Below are positions 53,863 to 62,206 of a stretch of 64,000 nucleotides of DNA, piece after piece. This DNA comes from Chloroflexota bacterium (GTDB taxonomy: Bacteria; Chloroflexota; Anaerolineae; Anaerolineales; UBA4823): assembly GCA_029782365.1 (NCBI GenBank), contig JAKOUW010000096.1:486467-550466 (forward strand), written 5' to 3'. The notes under the pieces were generated by a model. It saw only the letters and a list, made by a program, of their open reading frames with translations. It did not search any database and was not told the origin of the DNA. Each line of letters begins with the position of its first letter. Position 1 is the stretch's first letter. A program made the position numbers and the translations under genes.

Positions 53863-55863
53863 ATGCTCACAACCCTGACTGATTTCAACCTGCGTCCCCT
53901 CGATCCCTCCGATTACCCTCTGGCAGTGGAGGTTTACCGCGGCTGCGCCGATTTCCTGGCGCTTGGTCCGGATCCCAACCCTTCCCTGGAAATGCTGCTC
54001 AAAGACATCGCTCTATCTGAAAGAAGTGGGAGCCGCTTCTGCGGCGTGTGGCTCAAGATGGAGCCGCCGGATGGCGAGCGACTGGTGGGGGTGGTGGATT
54101 ACCAACCTTCGGGCTTCATGGGTGAAGCGGCTCACGCATTTATCGAGCTCTTGATGGTCGCCGCGCCGTTTCGCCGCCAAGGTCTTGGACGGCGCGTCTT
54201 TGCACTGGTTGAGGAGTTGATCCACCTGAACCCTGCTGTGACGGCTGTATTTCTGGGTGTGCAGGTCAACAACCCGTCCGCCCAGCGCTTCTGGAGATCA
54301 GCAGGCTTCCATATCGTCAGCGGTCCCGAACTGCAGGCAGATGGCACCACCACATACTTAATGCGCAAAGCTCTCCGCCCACCGAACCCTGACCTTACAC
54401 AGAAACTGCCTGGCGAATCACCAATTACCGGTCTCGACTTGACCCCCGAACAATTTCGCCAGCTTGGCTACCAGGCCATCGACCTGATCGCCGCCAGTCT
54501 GGAACGCCTGCAAAGCCGCCAGGAACCGGCTCGCCGCGCTGTGCCGCCCGCTCTGCGCGACCAGCTCATGCACCAGCCTTTGCCCATCATGGGCAGCGAC
54601 CCGGCCGCTCTGCTCGATTTTTTTGCCCAAAACATTCAACCCTACCCCTTGGGCCACAATAACCCACGCTTTTTCGCCTGGGTAAATTCCCCTGCCGCTC
54701 CACTCAGCATCCTGGGCGAACTGCTGGCTGCCGGTATGAACTCAAGCACGGCTGGCGGCGACCAGGCCAGCACCTACCTGGAGCTGGCTGTGCTCGATTG
54801 GCTCAAACAGATCATGGGCTTTCCCCAGGAAAGCGGCGCCATCTTGGTGAGCGGCGGATCGATGGCGACCACGGTTGGCCTGGCGGTGATGCGCTTTGTA
54901 AAAGCCCAAAGCGGCAATGTGCGCGGCCGCGGCCTGCAAGCTGAAGATTCACCGATGGTCGTGTACACATCCAGCGAAGGGCATTCGTGCATCGAGAAAG
55001 CCGTTGAACTGCTGGGTTTCGGTCACGATTATCTGCGCAGGATCCCCGTGGATAACGAATTTCGCATGGACACAGCCGCCCTGGAACAGCAAATTCGTAT
55101 CGACCGCCAGGCCGGCTTGCGCCCGGTTTGCGTGGCAGCCAGCGCCGGCACGGTCAACACCGGCGCCATCGATCCTTTGGCGCAGATCGCCGACATCTGC
55201 CGGGTTGAGAATTTATGGTTCCATGTAGATGGCGCCTACGGCGGGGTGGCAATCCTGGCCGAGCAAACCCACGGACTTTACGCCGGAATCGAGCGCGCTG
55301 ACAGCCTGGGCATCGACCCGCATAAATGGCTGTACGTACCAGTCGAATGCGGCTGCGCCATCGTGCGCGATCGACAGGCCATGCGCAACACATTCAGCGC
55401 GGTGCCGCCGTATCTGCGCGACGATCGCCAGCTCCCCTGGTTTTCCGAGTTTGGCCCACAGCAAACGCGCGGCTTTCGCGCCCTCAAACTCTGGCTGGCG
55501 CTCCAGCAGATTGGTGTGGAGGGATACAAGCAATTGATCAGCCGCGATATCCAACTGGCACACCTGCTGCGGCAGAAACTTCGCAGCCGTTCAACTTTCG
55601 AACTGCTTTCCGATGGCCCACTCAGCGCCACCTGTTTCCGCTACGCGCCGGGTGGGATTACCAACCTTGACGCCTTGAACAAAGCCCTGCTGTCCATTGT
55701 TCAGGCGCGCGGCCTGGTGTATCTCACCAGCACGCAGGTGCGCGGCGCCTTTGCCTTGCGCGCCAACATCGTAAACTTCCGCACCAATGAACAAGACCTG
55801 GACGTTTTGCTCGACGAGATCGAGCAAGCTGGTAATCAAATCATCCAAGGAGCAAACCCATGA
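53863..55863 (+). CDS. Fusion of GNAT N-acetyltransferase and PLP-dependent aromatic amino acid decarboxylase
   Basis: 666 residues in one unbroken frame. Residues 1-170 are a GNAT domain, with the acetyl-CoA loop in RRQGLGRRVF and the usual end VNNPSAQRFWRSAGF. Residues 195-660 are a group II decarboxylase (DDC/AADC type): NNPRFFAWVNSP, VSGGSMATTVGLAVMR, EGHSCIEKAVELLG, HVDGAYGG and the PLP Lys in GIDPHKWLYVP (about 487). Related enzymes decarboxylate Trp, Phe, Tyr or similar. The fusion suggests that the amine is acetylated by the same protein, or that an amino acid derivative is made in two steps; the substrate is not known. DinB-family gene overlaps its stop. Confidence 0.88.
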   Translation: MLTTLTDFNLRPLDPSDYPLAVEVYRGCADFLALGPDPNPSLEMLLKDIALSERSGSRFCGVWLKMEPPDGERLVGVVDYQPSGFMGEAAHAFIELLMVAAPFRRQGLGRRVFALVEELIHLNPAVTAVFLGVQVNNPSAQRFWRSAGFHIVSGPELQADGTTTYLMRKALRPPNPDLTQKLPGESPITGLDLTPEQFRQLGYQAIDLIAASLERLQSRQEPARRAVPPALRDQLMHQPLPIMGSDPAALLDFFAQNIQPYPLGHNNPRFFAWVNSPAAPLSILGELLAAGMNSSTAGGDQASTYLELAVLDWLKQIMGFPQESGAILVSGGSMATTVGLAVMRFVKAQSGNVRGRGLQAEDSPMVVYTSSEGHSCIEKAVELLGFGHDYLRRIPVDNEFRMDTAALEQQIRIDRQAGLRPVCVAASAGTVNTGAIDPLAQIADICRVENLWFHVDGAYGGVAILAEQTHGLYAGIERADSLGIDPHKWLYVPVECGCAIVRDRQAMRNTFSAVPPYLRDDRQLPWFSEFGPQQTRGFRALKLWLALQQIGVEGYKQLISRDIQLAHLLRQKLRSRSTFELLSDGPLSATCFRYAPGGITNLDALNKALLSIVQARGLVYLTSTQVRGAFALRANIVNFRTNEQDLDVLLDEIEQAGNQIIQGANP

Positions 55864-56348
55864 GCTTCACTTCTGATGAACGCCGCTTACAATTGACGTC
55901 TTACGCCGCCGCCTGTGATCTGCTGGATTCGGCCTTGACTCAATTCCCGCGCCACATGTGGCAGTACCGGCCTGCGCCTGAGCGTTGGACGATCCACGAA
56001 ATCCTGGTGCACATTGCCGACAGCGAGGCCAACAGCTACGTGCGCTGCCGCCGTTTTATTGCTGAACCCGGCAGCCCTGTGTTGGGCTACGACGAAGCCG
56101 GCTGGGCAAGCGCCTTGCATTATCACCAGCAAGACCCCGCTGAAGCCGTTGAACTCTTCAAGCACCTGCGCCGCGCTTCTTACCAGTTGGTCCAAGATTT
56201 GCCCGAAGCCACCTGGTCAAACACGGTCATCCACTCAGAGTCCGGCCTGATGACGATGGACCGCTGGCTGGAGATTTATGCCCGCCACATTCCCGACCAC
56301 ATCAACCAGATGCAGGCGGTGTATGAGGATTGGCTGGCCGGGCGGTGA
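55860..56348 (+). CDS. DinB-family protein (DinB_2)
   Basis: 162 residues. Its ATG overlaps the TGA of the preceding gene (ATGA), so it is translationally coupled. Four-helix DinB/YfiT-like protein with the metal His residues in WTIHEILVHIADSEA and ARHIPDHINQM. Many members are metal-dependent thiol S-transferases (bacillithiol, mycothiol or others), but the exact role is unknown. Confidence 0.85.
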   Translation: MSFTSDERRLQLTSYAAACDLLDSALTQFPRHMWQYRPAPERWTIHEILVHIADSEANSYVRCRRFIAEPGSPVLGYDEAGWASALHYHQQDPAEAVELFKHLRRASYQLVQDLPEATWSNTVIHSESGLMTMDRWLEIYARHIPDHINQMQAVYEDWLAGR

Positions 56349-56450
56349 TGAAACTTTCGCACAATCACTTGCATCGCCGAGCTGGCCCAGTGCTATAATT
56401 AAATAGATTATTGTGATCGCCTCCTTTACTGGTAATCGGAAAACTTGATC

Positions 56451-56472
56451 TGCCTGGTGCCAGGCATGGAGG
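56451..56472 (+). promoter_or_regulatory. 5' leader hairpin next to the ribosome binding site of the LRR gene
   Basis: TGCCTGG-TG-CCAGGCA (56451-56466) is a perfect 7-bp inverted repeat directly before the GGAGG binding site (56468-56472). TATAAT at 56394-56399 is the likely -10, which would put the hairpin in the leader. It could affect translation, but this is not shown. Confidence 0.35.
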
Positions 56473-56476
56473 TTTT

Positions 56477-59400
56477 ATGCGGAACATACGTGAGTTTTTC
56501 ATGTTCCTGGCCGCGCTGGCTGTCTTTACCTGGATCGGAAGTCCTCAGCCAGCGCGTGCTGGTGCGTTCGTCAACTGCGCCAGCGTCACCCAGATTCCTT
56601 CCGCCGAATGCGATGCCCTGGTCGCCCTGTACAACAGCACCGCCGGTCCTGATTGGTATGACCACACCAACTGGCTGGTGACAGATACACCCGCTGACTG
56701 GTTCGGCGTCACTGTGTCGAGCGGCGCCGTCACCATCATTTCCCTGAACTCAGATAACCTGCACGGCAGCCTGCCTGCCGCCTTGAGCAGTCTGACCAAC
56801 TTGCAGACCCTCAGTGTTGTCAACAACCGCCTCGCCGGCATCCTGCCCTCTTCCCTGGGGAGCCTGGTCAATCTGCGCATTTTCGATGCGTCGTATAACC
56901 AGTTCAGCGGGGGACTGCCTGCTCAACTGGGCAACCTGGTGAACCTGCAAACGCTTCGCCTGCAGTCCAACCAGTTCAGAGGCAGCCTGCCCCTCTCGCT
57001 GACCAACCTGACCCACCTGACGACCTTTTACAGTTTCAGCACGCTTTTGTGTGATCCCTCTGATGTCGCCTTCCTGGCCTGGAAAGCCACAGTGACCTAT
57101 TGGAATTCTCCCGGTCAGTGCTACACGATCAGCGGGCATACCAACCGCAAATTTGCTCCCCTGGAAGGCGTGATCATCCGGGCCGGCCTCACCTACAGCG
57201 CTACCAGCGGGGTGAATGGTGTCTACACGCTCACCAATGTGGTTCCTGGCAGCTATACCCTGTTTCCTGCCCTGGCTCCATACTCCTTCACGCCCACCTC
57301 CATCTTCGCCAATGTGACAAACAGCAACCTCACCGACCAGGATTTCATAGCTTCGCGGCCATTCACCAATTGCGCCGCGGTGATCGAAATCCCCACCGCC
57401 GAATGTGACGCCCTGGTGACATTTTACAACAGCAGCGGCGGGACCAATTGGACCAACCACTCCAACTGGTTAACGCTCGACACTCCCAGTGATTGGTACG
57501 GCGTGACCGTCACTGGCGGCAGAGTGACCAGCCTGTCGCTGCATGCCAACAATCTGGAGGGAAACTTTCCCGTTGCGCTCACCAACCTGCCTGCTTTGCA
57601 GTTGCTCGACCTGAGTATCAACTACCTTACCGGCAATCTGCCGCCTGAAATTGGCGGCCTGGTCAACCTGCAGGTTTTCCTTGCATATCAAAACCAGTTC
57701 AACGGCAGCCTGCCTCCCGAGCTGGGCGAGCTCGCCAGCCTGCAGTACATTTCTCTCTCCAGCAACCAATTCAGCGGGAGCCTGCCGCCTCAACTTGGCG
57801 GGTTGGCAAACTTGCGCTATTTTTACCTGAACCACAACCAGGTGAGCGGTCGTTTGCCCGCCGAATTGGGCAGTTTGGCCAGCCTGCAGATTTTCGACGT
57901 TTCCAGTAACCAGCTCAGCGGCAACTTGCCGGCATCCTTCGGCAGCCTGTCCAACCTGCAGTCCCTCAGTTTATATGCCAACCAGTTCAAAGGCAGGCTG
58001 CCCGCCTCGCTGACCGCCCTGACCAAACTCGAAACCTTCTATGATTATGGCACCTGGCTGTGCGACCCACGCGATGCGGCCTTTCAGGCCTGGAAAGCCG
58101 CAGTTCCTGTGTGGAGCTCCCCCGGCTTGTGTTATTCGATCAGCGGTCAGGTCAACCGCAAGTTCGCTCCGCTGGACGGCGTACTCATCCGCGCCAACCT
58201 GACCTACAGCACTACCACCGACCTTGATGGGAATTATGTGTTGACGGACATGATATCGGGCGGTTACTCCTTGCTGCCTACCCTGGCGCCATATTCATTC
58301 ACACCGGTTTCCCGCTGGGTAAACCTGACCAATGCGGATGTGAGTGGGCAGGATTTCCTGGCGGCCAGGCCGTTCAACGGCTGCGCCAATGAGGCGGAAG
58401 TGCCGCTCGCAGAGTGTGAAGCGCTGGTGGCGCTGTACAACAACACCCATGGCCCTGATTGGAATAACCACACCAACTGGCTGGTGACCAATACCCCCAG
58501 CGACTGGTACGGCGTGACTGTGGACAACCGCACGGTGGTGGCATTGTCCATGGGCAACAACTCCATCAGCGGTACTCTGCCGTCTCAACTAGCCAACTTG
58601 AGCAATCTGCAGGTGCTGGCTTTGAACGATAATCACCTGACCGGCAGCCTTCCGCCAGGGCTCGGTGTCCTGGCTGGCCTGCGGTATCTGTATCTGCAAA
58701 ACAATTTTTTCACCAGCTCCATCCCGCCCGAATTCGGTAACTTGACAAACTTGCAGGTGCTCAACCTAGAAAATGCTCAGCTCAGCGGTCCCATTCCTGC
58801 CAGTCTGGGAAACCTGGTGAGCCTGCAGACTCTGCTACTGGGAGTGATCTCCACCGAAAAGTCGAACAACCAGCTCAGCGGGAGTATCCCGCCCCAATTG
58901 GGCAGCCTGGCTCAATTGAAAGTGCTGGGATTGGGCTCTAACATGCTCAGCGGAAGTCTCCCGCCGGAATTCGCTAATTTAACCAACCTGATAAATCTTG
59001 GGCTGGCTCATAACCAGCTCACAGGTATCATCCCGGCTGGCCTCGGTGGCCTTGCAAACCTCACTACCCTGTATCTTAACGACAACCAGTTCAGCGGTCC
59101 GATCCCGCCGCAGTTGGGCAGCCTGGCTAACCTGGTGGAGATAAACCTGTCCTCCAACCAGCTCAATGCCAGCATCCCACCCCAATTGGGAAACCTGGGA
59201 AAGCTCTCAGCGCTCGGTCTGCTGAATAACCAGCTCTCCCGGGGCCATACCGCCCGAATTGGCCAACCTGGGCCGCCTGACTCGCCTGGATTTATCCACC
59301 AACATGCTCACGGGAAGCATACCCATCGAACTGACTGGCATGGCCAATCTGACGGCGCTGGTGCTCGCCAACAACCAGCTCAGCGGGAGCATCCCTGTTC

Positions 59401-59662
59401 AAGTGGGCGGCATGGGCAACTTGCTGTTACTGGACCTTTCCTTCAACAAATTCAGCGGCGGCATACCTCCTCAGCTCGGTGGTTTGTCCAAGTTGGTCAG
59501 CCTCAATCTCACCGCCAACCAGCTCAGCGGAGGTATCCCACCAGCCCTGGGCAATATGTCCAAATTGAGAAATCTCCTGCTGGCCGGGAATCAGTTGACC
59601 GGCAGCTTGCCAGGTCAGCTCAGCGCTCTCAGCGATCTGTTAATCCTGGATATCTCCTATAA
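56477..59662 (+). CDS. Secreted plant-type LRR protein, 5' part of a frameshifted gene
   Basis: 1061 residues as read, but only the first ~920 (to about 59237) are in the true frame; the tail after NNQLSRGHT is out-of-frame. Signal peptide (FMFLAALAVFTWIG) is followed by three modules starting at about residues 30, 294 and 632. Each opens with a capping motif (CDALVALYNSTAGPDWYDHT) and LRRs of the plant type (LxGxIPPQLGxLxxL, for example SGSIPPQLGSLAQLKVLGL). Modules are separated by carboxypeptidase-regulatory-like beta domains (ISGHTNRKFAPLEGVIIRA). LRRs bind proteins or glycans, so this is a surface binding protein. One extra C in the CCC run at 59238-59240 shifts the frame. Confidence 0.82.
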   Translation: MRNIREFFMFLAALAVFTWIGSPQPARAGAFVNCASVTQIPSAECDALVALYNSTAGPDWYDHTNWLVTDTPADWFGVTVSSGAVTIISLNSDNLHGSLPAALSSLTNLQTLSVVNNRLAGILPSSLGSLVNLRIFDASYNQFSGGLPAQLGNLVNLQTLRLQSNQFRGSLPLSLTNLTHLTTFYSFSTLLCDPSDVAFLAWKATVTYWNSPGQCYTISGHTNRKFAPLEGVIIRAGLTYSATSGVNGVYTLTNVVPGSYTLFPALAPYSFTPTSIFANVTNSNLTDQDFIASRPFTNCAAVIEIPTAECDALVTFYNSSGGTNWTNHSNWLTLDTPSDWYGVTVTGGRVTSLSLHANNLEGNFPVALTNLPALQLLDLSINYLTGNLPPEIGGLVNLQVFLAYQNQFNGSLPPELGELASLQYISLSSNQFSGSLPPQLGGLANLRYFYLNHNQVSGRLPAELGSLASLQIFDVSSNQLSGNLPASFGSLSNLQSLSLYANQFKGRLPASLTALTKLETFYDYGTWLCDPRDAAFQAWKAAVPVWSSPGLCYSISGQVNRKFAPLDGVLIRANLTYSTTTDLDGNYVLTDMISGGYSLLPTLAPYSFTPVSRWVNLTNADVSGQDFLAARPFNGCANEAEVPLAECEALVALYNNTHGPDWNNHTNWLVTNTPSDWYGVTVDNRTVVALSMGNNSISGTLPSQLANLSNLQVLALNDNHLTGSLPPGLGVLAGLRYLYLQNNFFTSSIPPEFGNLTNLQVLNLENAQLSGPIPASLGNLVSLQTLLLGVISTEKSNNQLSGSIPPQLGSLAQLKVLGLGSNMLSGSLPPEFANLTNLINLGLAHNQLTGIIPAGLGGLANLTTLYLNDNQFSGPIPPQLGSLANLVEINLSSNQLNASIPPQLGNLGKLSALGLLNNQLSRGHTARIGQPGPPDSPGFIHQHAHGKHTHRTDWHGQSDGAGARQQPAQREHPCSSGRHGQLAVTGPFLQQIQRRHTSSARWFVQVGQPQSHRQPAQRRYPTSPGQYVQIEKSPAGRESVDRQLARSAQRSQRSVNPGYLL

Positions 59663-60317
59663 CCCGCTCAGCCTGCGCATTCCCCTGGCTTACACCTCCC
59701 TGACGCACCTGGTGGCCTTCGATGGACGGTACACCTGGCTGTGTGTCCCCAATGACTCCGCTTTTTTGAACTGGGTGGCCAGCGTGCCGAACTGGCAGTC
59801 GCCCGGACTGTGTCACACCATCAGCGGGCATGTCACCCGGCCAGGTGGTGTGGTGGCTAATGTGGTAATTTCAGACGGGTACGTACACTCCACAAGCACC
59901 GATATTACCGGCGCCTACACTTTATTGGATCTGCCGCCGGCCAGCTATAACCTGACTGCGACTTCACCTGGCCGCTACTTCTTGCCTGTGGCTCTGACAG
60001 CGAATGTCTCGAATGCTGACCTCACCGGCCAGGATTTCCATGAAGCCTTCGCCATCTCGGGGTTGGTTACGCTGGCAGGCAAACCGCTGGCCAATGCCGC
60101 AGTGTCTGACGGCAGCGGCCACAGCGTGATTACTGGCCCTGATGGCGCCTACACACTGGCGTTTCTGCCGCCCGGCGATTACCTCATCACCGTCAATTTG
60201 CCCGGTCTCCGCTTTGCACCTCCATCGGTTCAAGTTTCGATCAGCTCGACCAGCATCAGCGGCGTGGATTTTTATGCCTTGTTCACGCTTTTTATGGCTC
60301 AGATTACCAGGCCGTGA
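59259..60317 (+). CDS. 3' part of the frameshifted LRR protein
   Basis: 352 residues from a nominal TTG; this is not an independent gene. It continues the LRRs of the preceding reading frame without loss (MANLGRLTRLDLSTNMLTGS), and then has two carboxypeptidase-regulatory-like domains (ISGHVTRPGGVVANVVIS and ISGLVTLAGKPLANAAVSD). It ends in FTLFMAQITRP. Removing one C at 59238-59240 gives a single protein of about 1280 residues. The break may be a real recent mutation, a reversible length change in a C/G run, or a sequence error. Confidence 0.8.
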   Translation: MANLGRLTRLDLSTNMLTGSIPIELTGMANLTALVLANNQLSGSIPVQVGGMGNLLLLDLSFNKFSGGIPPQLGGLSKLVSLNLTANQLSGGIPPALGNMSKLRNLLLAGNQLTGSLPGQLSALSDLLILDISYNPLSLRIPLAYTSLTHLVAFDGRYTWLCVPNDSAFLNWVASVPNWQSPGLCHTISGHVTRPGGVVANVVISDGYVHSTSTDITGAYTLLDLPPASYNLTATSPGRYFLPVALTANVSNADLTGQDFHEAFAISGLVTLAGKPLANAAVSDGSGHSVITGPDGAYTLAFLPPGDYLITVNLPGLRFAPPSVQVSISSTSISGVDFYALFTLFMAQITRP

Positions 60318-60512
60318 ACATGGAGAAATTCAAGTCACATCTCTTTAGCTACTCCAGGTAAGCATCTCCACGGGCTGTATCAACGGAATGATTACCGATT
60401 TGGCTTTGCGGTTAGGGAGATATAGATTGCGTCTGATCCTGAGAAAAGATCGTGTACACTCATTCCTCTATTCAATGTTATACTAACCTCAACGAACTCC
60501 CCAGGATACGCC

Positions 60513-61412
60513 ATGCCCGAAACCCCAGTCCTGCCAGCCTGTCCGCTTTGCGGCGCACATTCCAGCATCCATTTTGACACGCGCCAATTCCGAGGCCAGG
60601 AAGTCACCAACCGGCTGTGTACACAGTGCGGCCTGGTGTTCCAATACCCGGTTCCCAGTGAAAGCGAACTGCAGGCGTACTACACCGCCGAATACCGGCG
60701 TACCTACCAGGGCAGCCAGGGACCGGTAGCGCGCGACATCGCTGTGCAGCGCGCCCGCGCTGAGTCGTTGATCGCCTTCGGGCGGCCTTTACTGCCGCGC
60801 ATTCTGCGTCATCTGGATATCGGCTGTTCGGCAGGCATGCTCCTGCAGGCCTACCGAGGCGCCTACCTGTGCGCCAGTGCAGGCATTGAACCGGGCAACG
60901 ACTACCGCTCCTATGCTCGCCAGCGCGGTCTAGAAGTGTATGCCTCGCTGGAAGAATTGGAGCGCTCGGGTGCAGAGCGGTTTGATCTGATCAGCCTGGC
61001 GCATGTCCTCGAACATATCCCCGACCCGGCTGGCTACTTAACTACCTTGCGCCAACGCTGGCTTACGCCAGCGGGCCATTTGTTAATCGAGGTGCCCAAT
61101 CTGTACGCCCACGACAGCTTCGAGACTGCGCACCTCATTGCTTTCAGCTCGCACACCTTGCGCCAGGTGCTAAATAGGGCTGGATTCCAGGTTGTCCGCC
61201 TGGAACAGCATGGAAGGCCGCGTTCACAACTCATCCCCCTGTATATCACTGTCCTGGCAAACTCCGCCGCCCAGCCCACAACCTGGCAGGTTCAGCCTGA
61301 ACACAGTGTGGCATTGAAACGCCGGGCCGGTATGCTCTGGCGCCGTCTGCTCGGCCGTCTGTTTCCAGACCGCGCCTGGCTGCCCGTTTCCGAAGAAAAC
61401 CAAGATACCTGA
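60513..61412 (+). CDS. SAM-dependent methyltransferase with N-terminal zinc-ribbon-like motif
   Basis: 299 residues. The N-terminus has Cys-x2-Cys pairs (ACPLCGAH and LCTQCGLVFQYP), as in many sugar or lipid-modifying methyltransferases of the Methyltransf_23 type. Motif I is LDIGCSAGMLLQAYR (about 110-124), then FDLISLAHVLEHIPDP and GHLLIEVPN. Such proteins are frequent near polysaccharide biosynthesis genes, and a glycosyltransferase lies 2 kb downstream. The substrate is unknown. TATACT at 60479-60484 and AGGATA before the ATG support the start. Confidence 0.85.
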   Translation: MPETPVLPACPLCGAHSSIHFDTRQFRGQEVTNRLCTQCGLVFQYPVPSESELQAYYTAEYRRTYQGSQGPVARDIAVQRARAESLIAFGRPLLPRILRHLDIGCSAGMLLQAYRGAYLCASAGIEPGNDYRSYARQRGLEVYASLEELERSGAERFDLISLAHVLEHIPDPAGYLTTLRQRWLTPAGHLLIEVPNLYAHDSFETAHLIAFSSHTLRQVLNRAGFQVVRLEQHGRPRSQLIPLYITVLANSAAQPTTWQVQPEHSVALKRRAGMLWRRLLGRLFPDRAWLPVSEENQDT

Positions 61413-61502
61413 TCGGCTTATCCGGCTGTATTCAGCCTGGTTGCATAACCTGGGTTGCGCGGCTGAATTCTGATTGGAGCCGTAATTTAACCTTACTGCT
61501 CG

Positions 61503-61531
61503 TTGACAGTATTACGTAATTCTGGTACAAT
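61503..61531 (+). promoter_or_regulatory. Promoter of the MerR-VWA operon with palindrome in the spacer
   Basis: TTGACA (61503-61508), 17-bp spacer and TACAAT (61526-61531). The spacer holds the perfect palindrome ATTACGTAAT (61511-61520). A dyad in the spacer fits control by the MerR-family protein encoded just downstream, although the spacer length is normal and not stretched to 19 bp. Confidence 0.7.
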
Positions 61532-61559
61532 AAGACAAAGATATACATCAGGAGGCATT

Positions 61560-62177
61560 ATGGAACCTGAAACTATGTTGATTGGCGAGCTGGCGGAGCG
61601 AGCGGGCGTCACGGTGCGCACCATTCGCTATTACACCGATGAGGGCTTGCTGCCCCAGCCAGAAGCGCAAGGCAAGTACGCTTACTACACGCAGGCGCAT
61701 CTTTTCCGTTTAGACTTGATCCGCCAACTGAAAGATGCTTACCTGCCATTGCGAGAAATTCGCCAGGTTTTGCAGGCGCTCACCGATGAGCAGGTGGTTC
61801 AGCGCTTACATCTCTCACCTCACGTCGGTCCGCAGAAGGCCGCTGCCTCAGCGCCGCCACCCCCTGCGCCGGTCTCGCCCACCCATCTTCAGCCCGCCCG
61901 CTCTGGCGCCGCCGCCCTGGAATACCTGCGGCGCGTCACCGATGCGCAGAAACGCTACAAAACGCCTGCCAGCCAGCCGCCTGCGCCAGGTTCATCTGCT
62001 CTCGACTCACCACGCTCCGCCGACCTGCCTTCGGACAAAGCCTTTCCCACAGAATGGAAGCGGATTGAGCTGGCGCCCGGCGTTGAACTGAACGTGCGTC
62101 AACCTCTCGAGCCAGCCAGGGCAGACCAGGTGTCCGAACTGCTGCGTCTGGCGGATAATCTATTTCAAAAATATTAA
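61560..62177 (+). CDS. MerR-family transcriptional regulator with Pro-rich linker
   Basis: 205 residues from the ATG at 61560, which follows AGGAGG. The winged HTH occupies about residues 7-75 (IGELAERAGVTVRTIRYYTDEGLLP, then LPLREIRQVLQAL). A long Pro/Ala/Ser linker (about 95-165) leads to a short conserved-looking C-terminal segment (WKRIELAPGVELNVRQPLEP). This is not a drug- or metal-binding domain that I recognise. The VWA gene begins 29 bp downstream, so they form one operon. Confidence 0.88.
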   Translation: MEPETMLIGELAERAGVTVRTIRYYTDEGLLPQPEAQGKYAYYTQAHLFRLDLIRQLKDAYLPLREIRQVLQALTDEQVVQRLHLSPHVGPQKAAASAPPPPAPVSPTHLQPARSGAAALEYLRRVTDAQKRYKTPASQPPAPGSSALDSPRSADLPSDKAFPTEWKRIELAPGVELNVRQPLEPARADQVSELLRLADNLFQKY

Positions 62178-62206
62178 TCAATTTACAAATCAGAAAGCAG
62201 GGAAAT

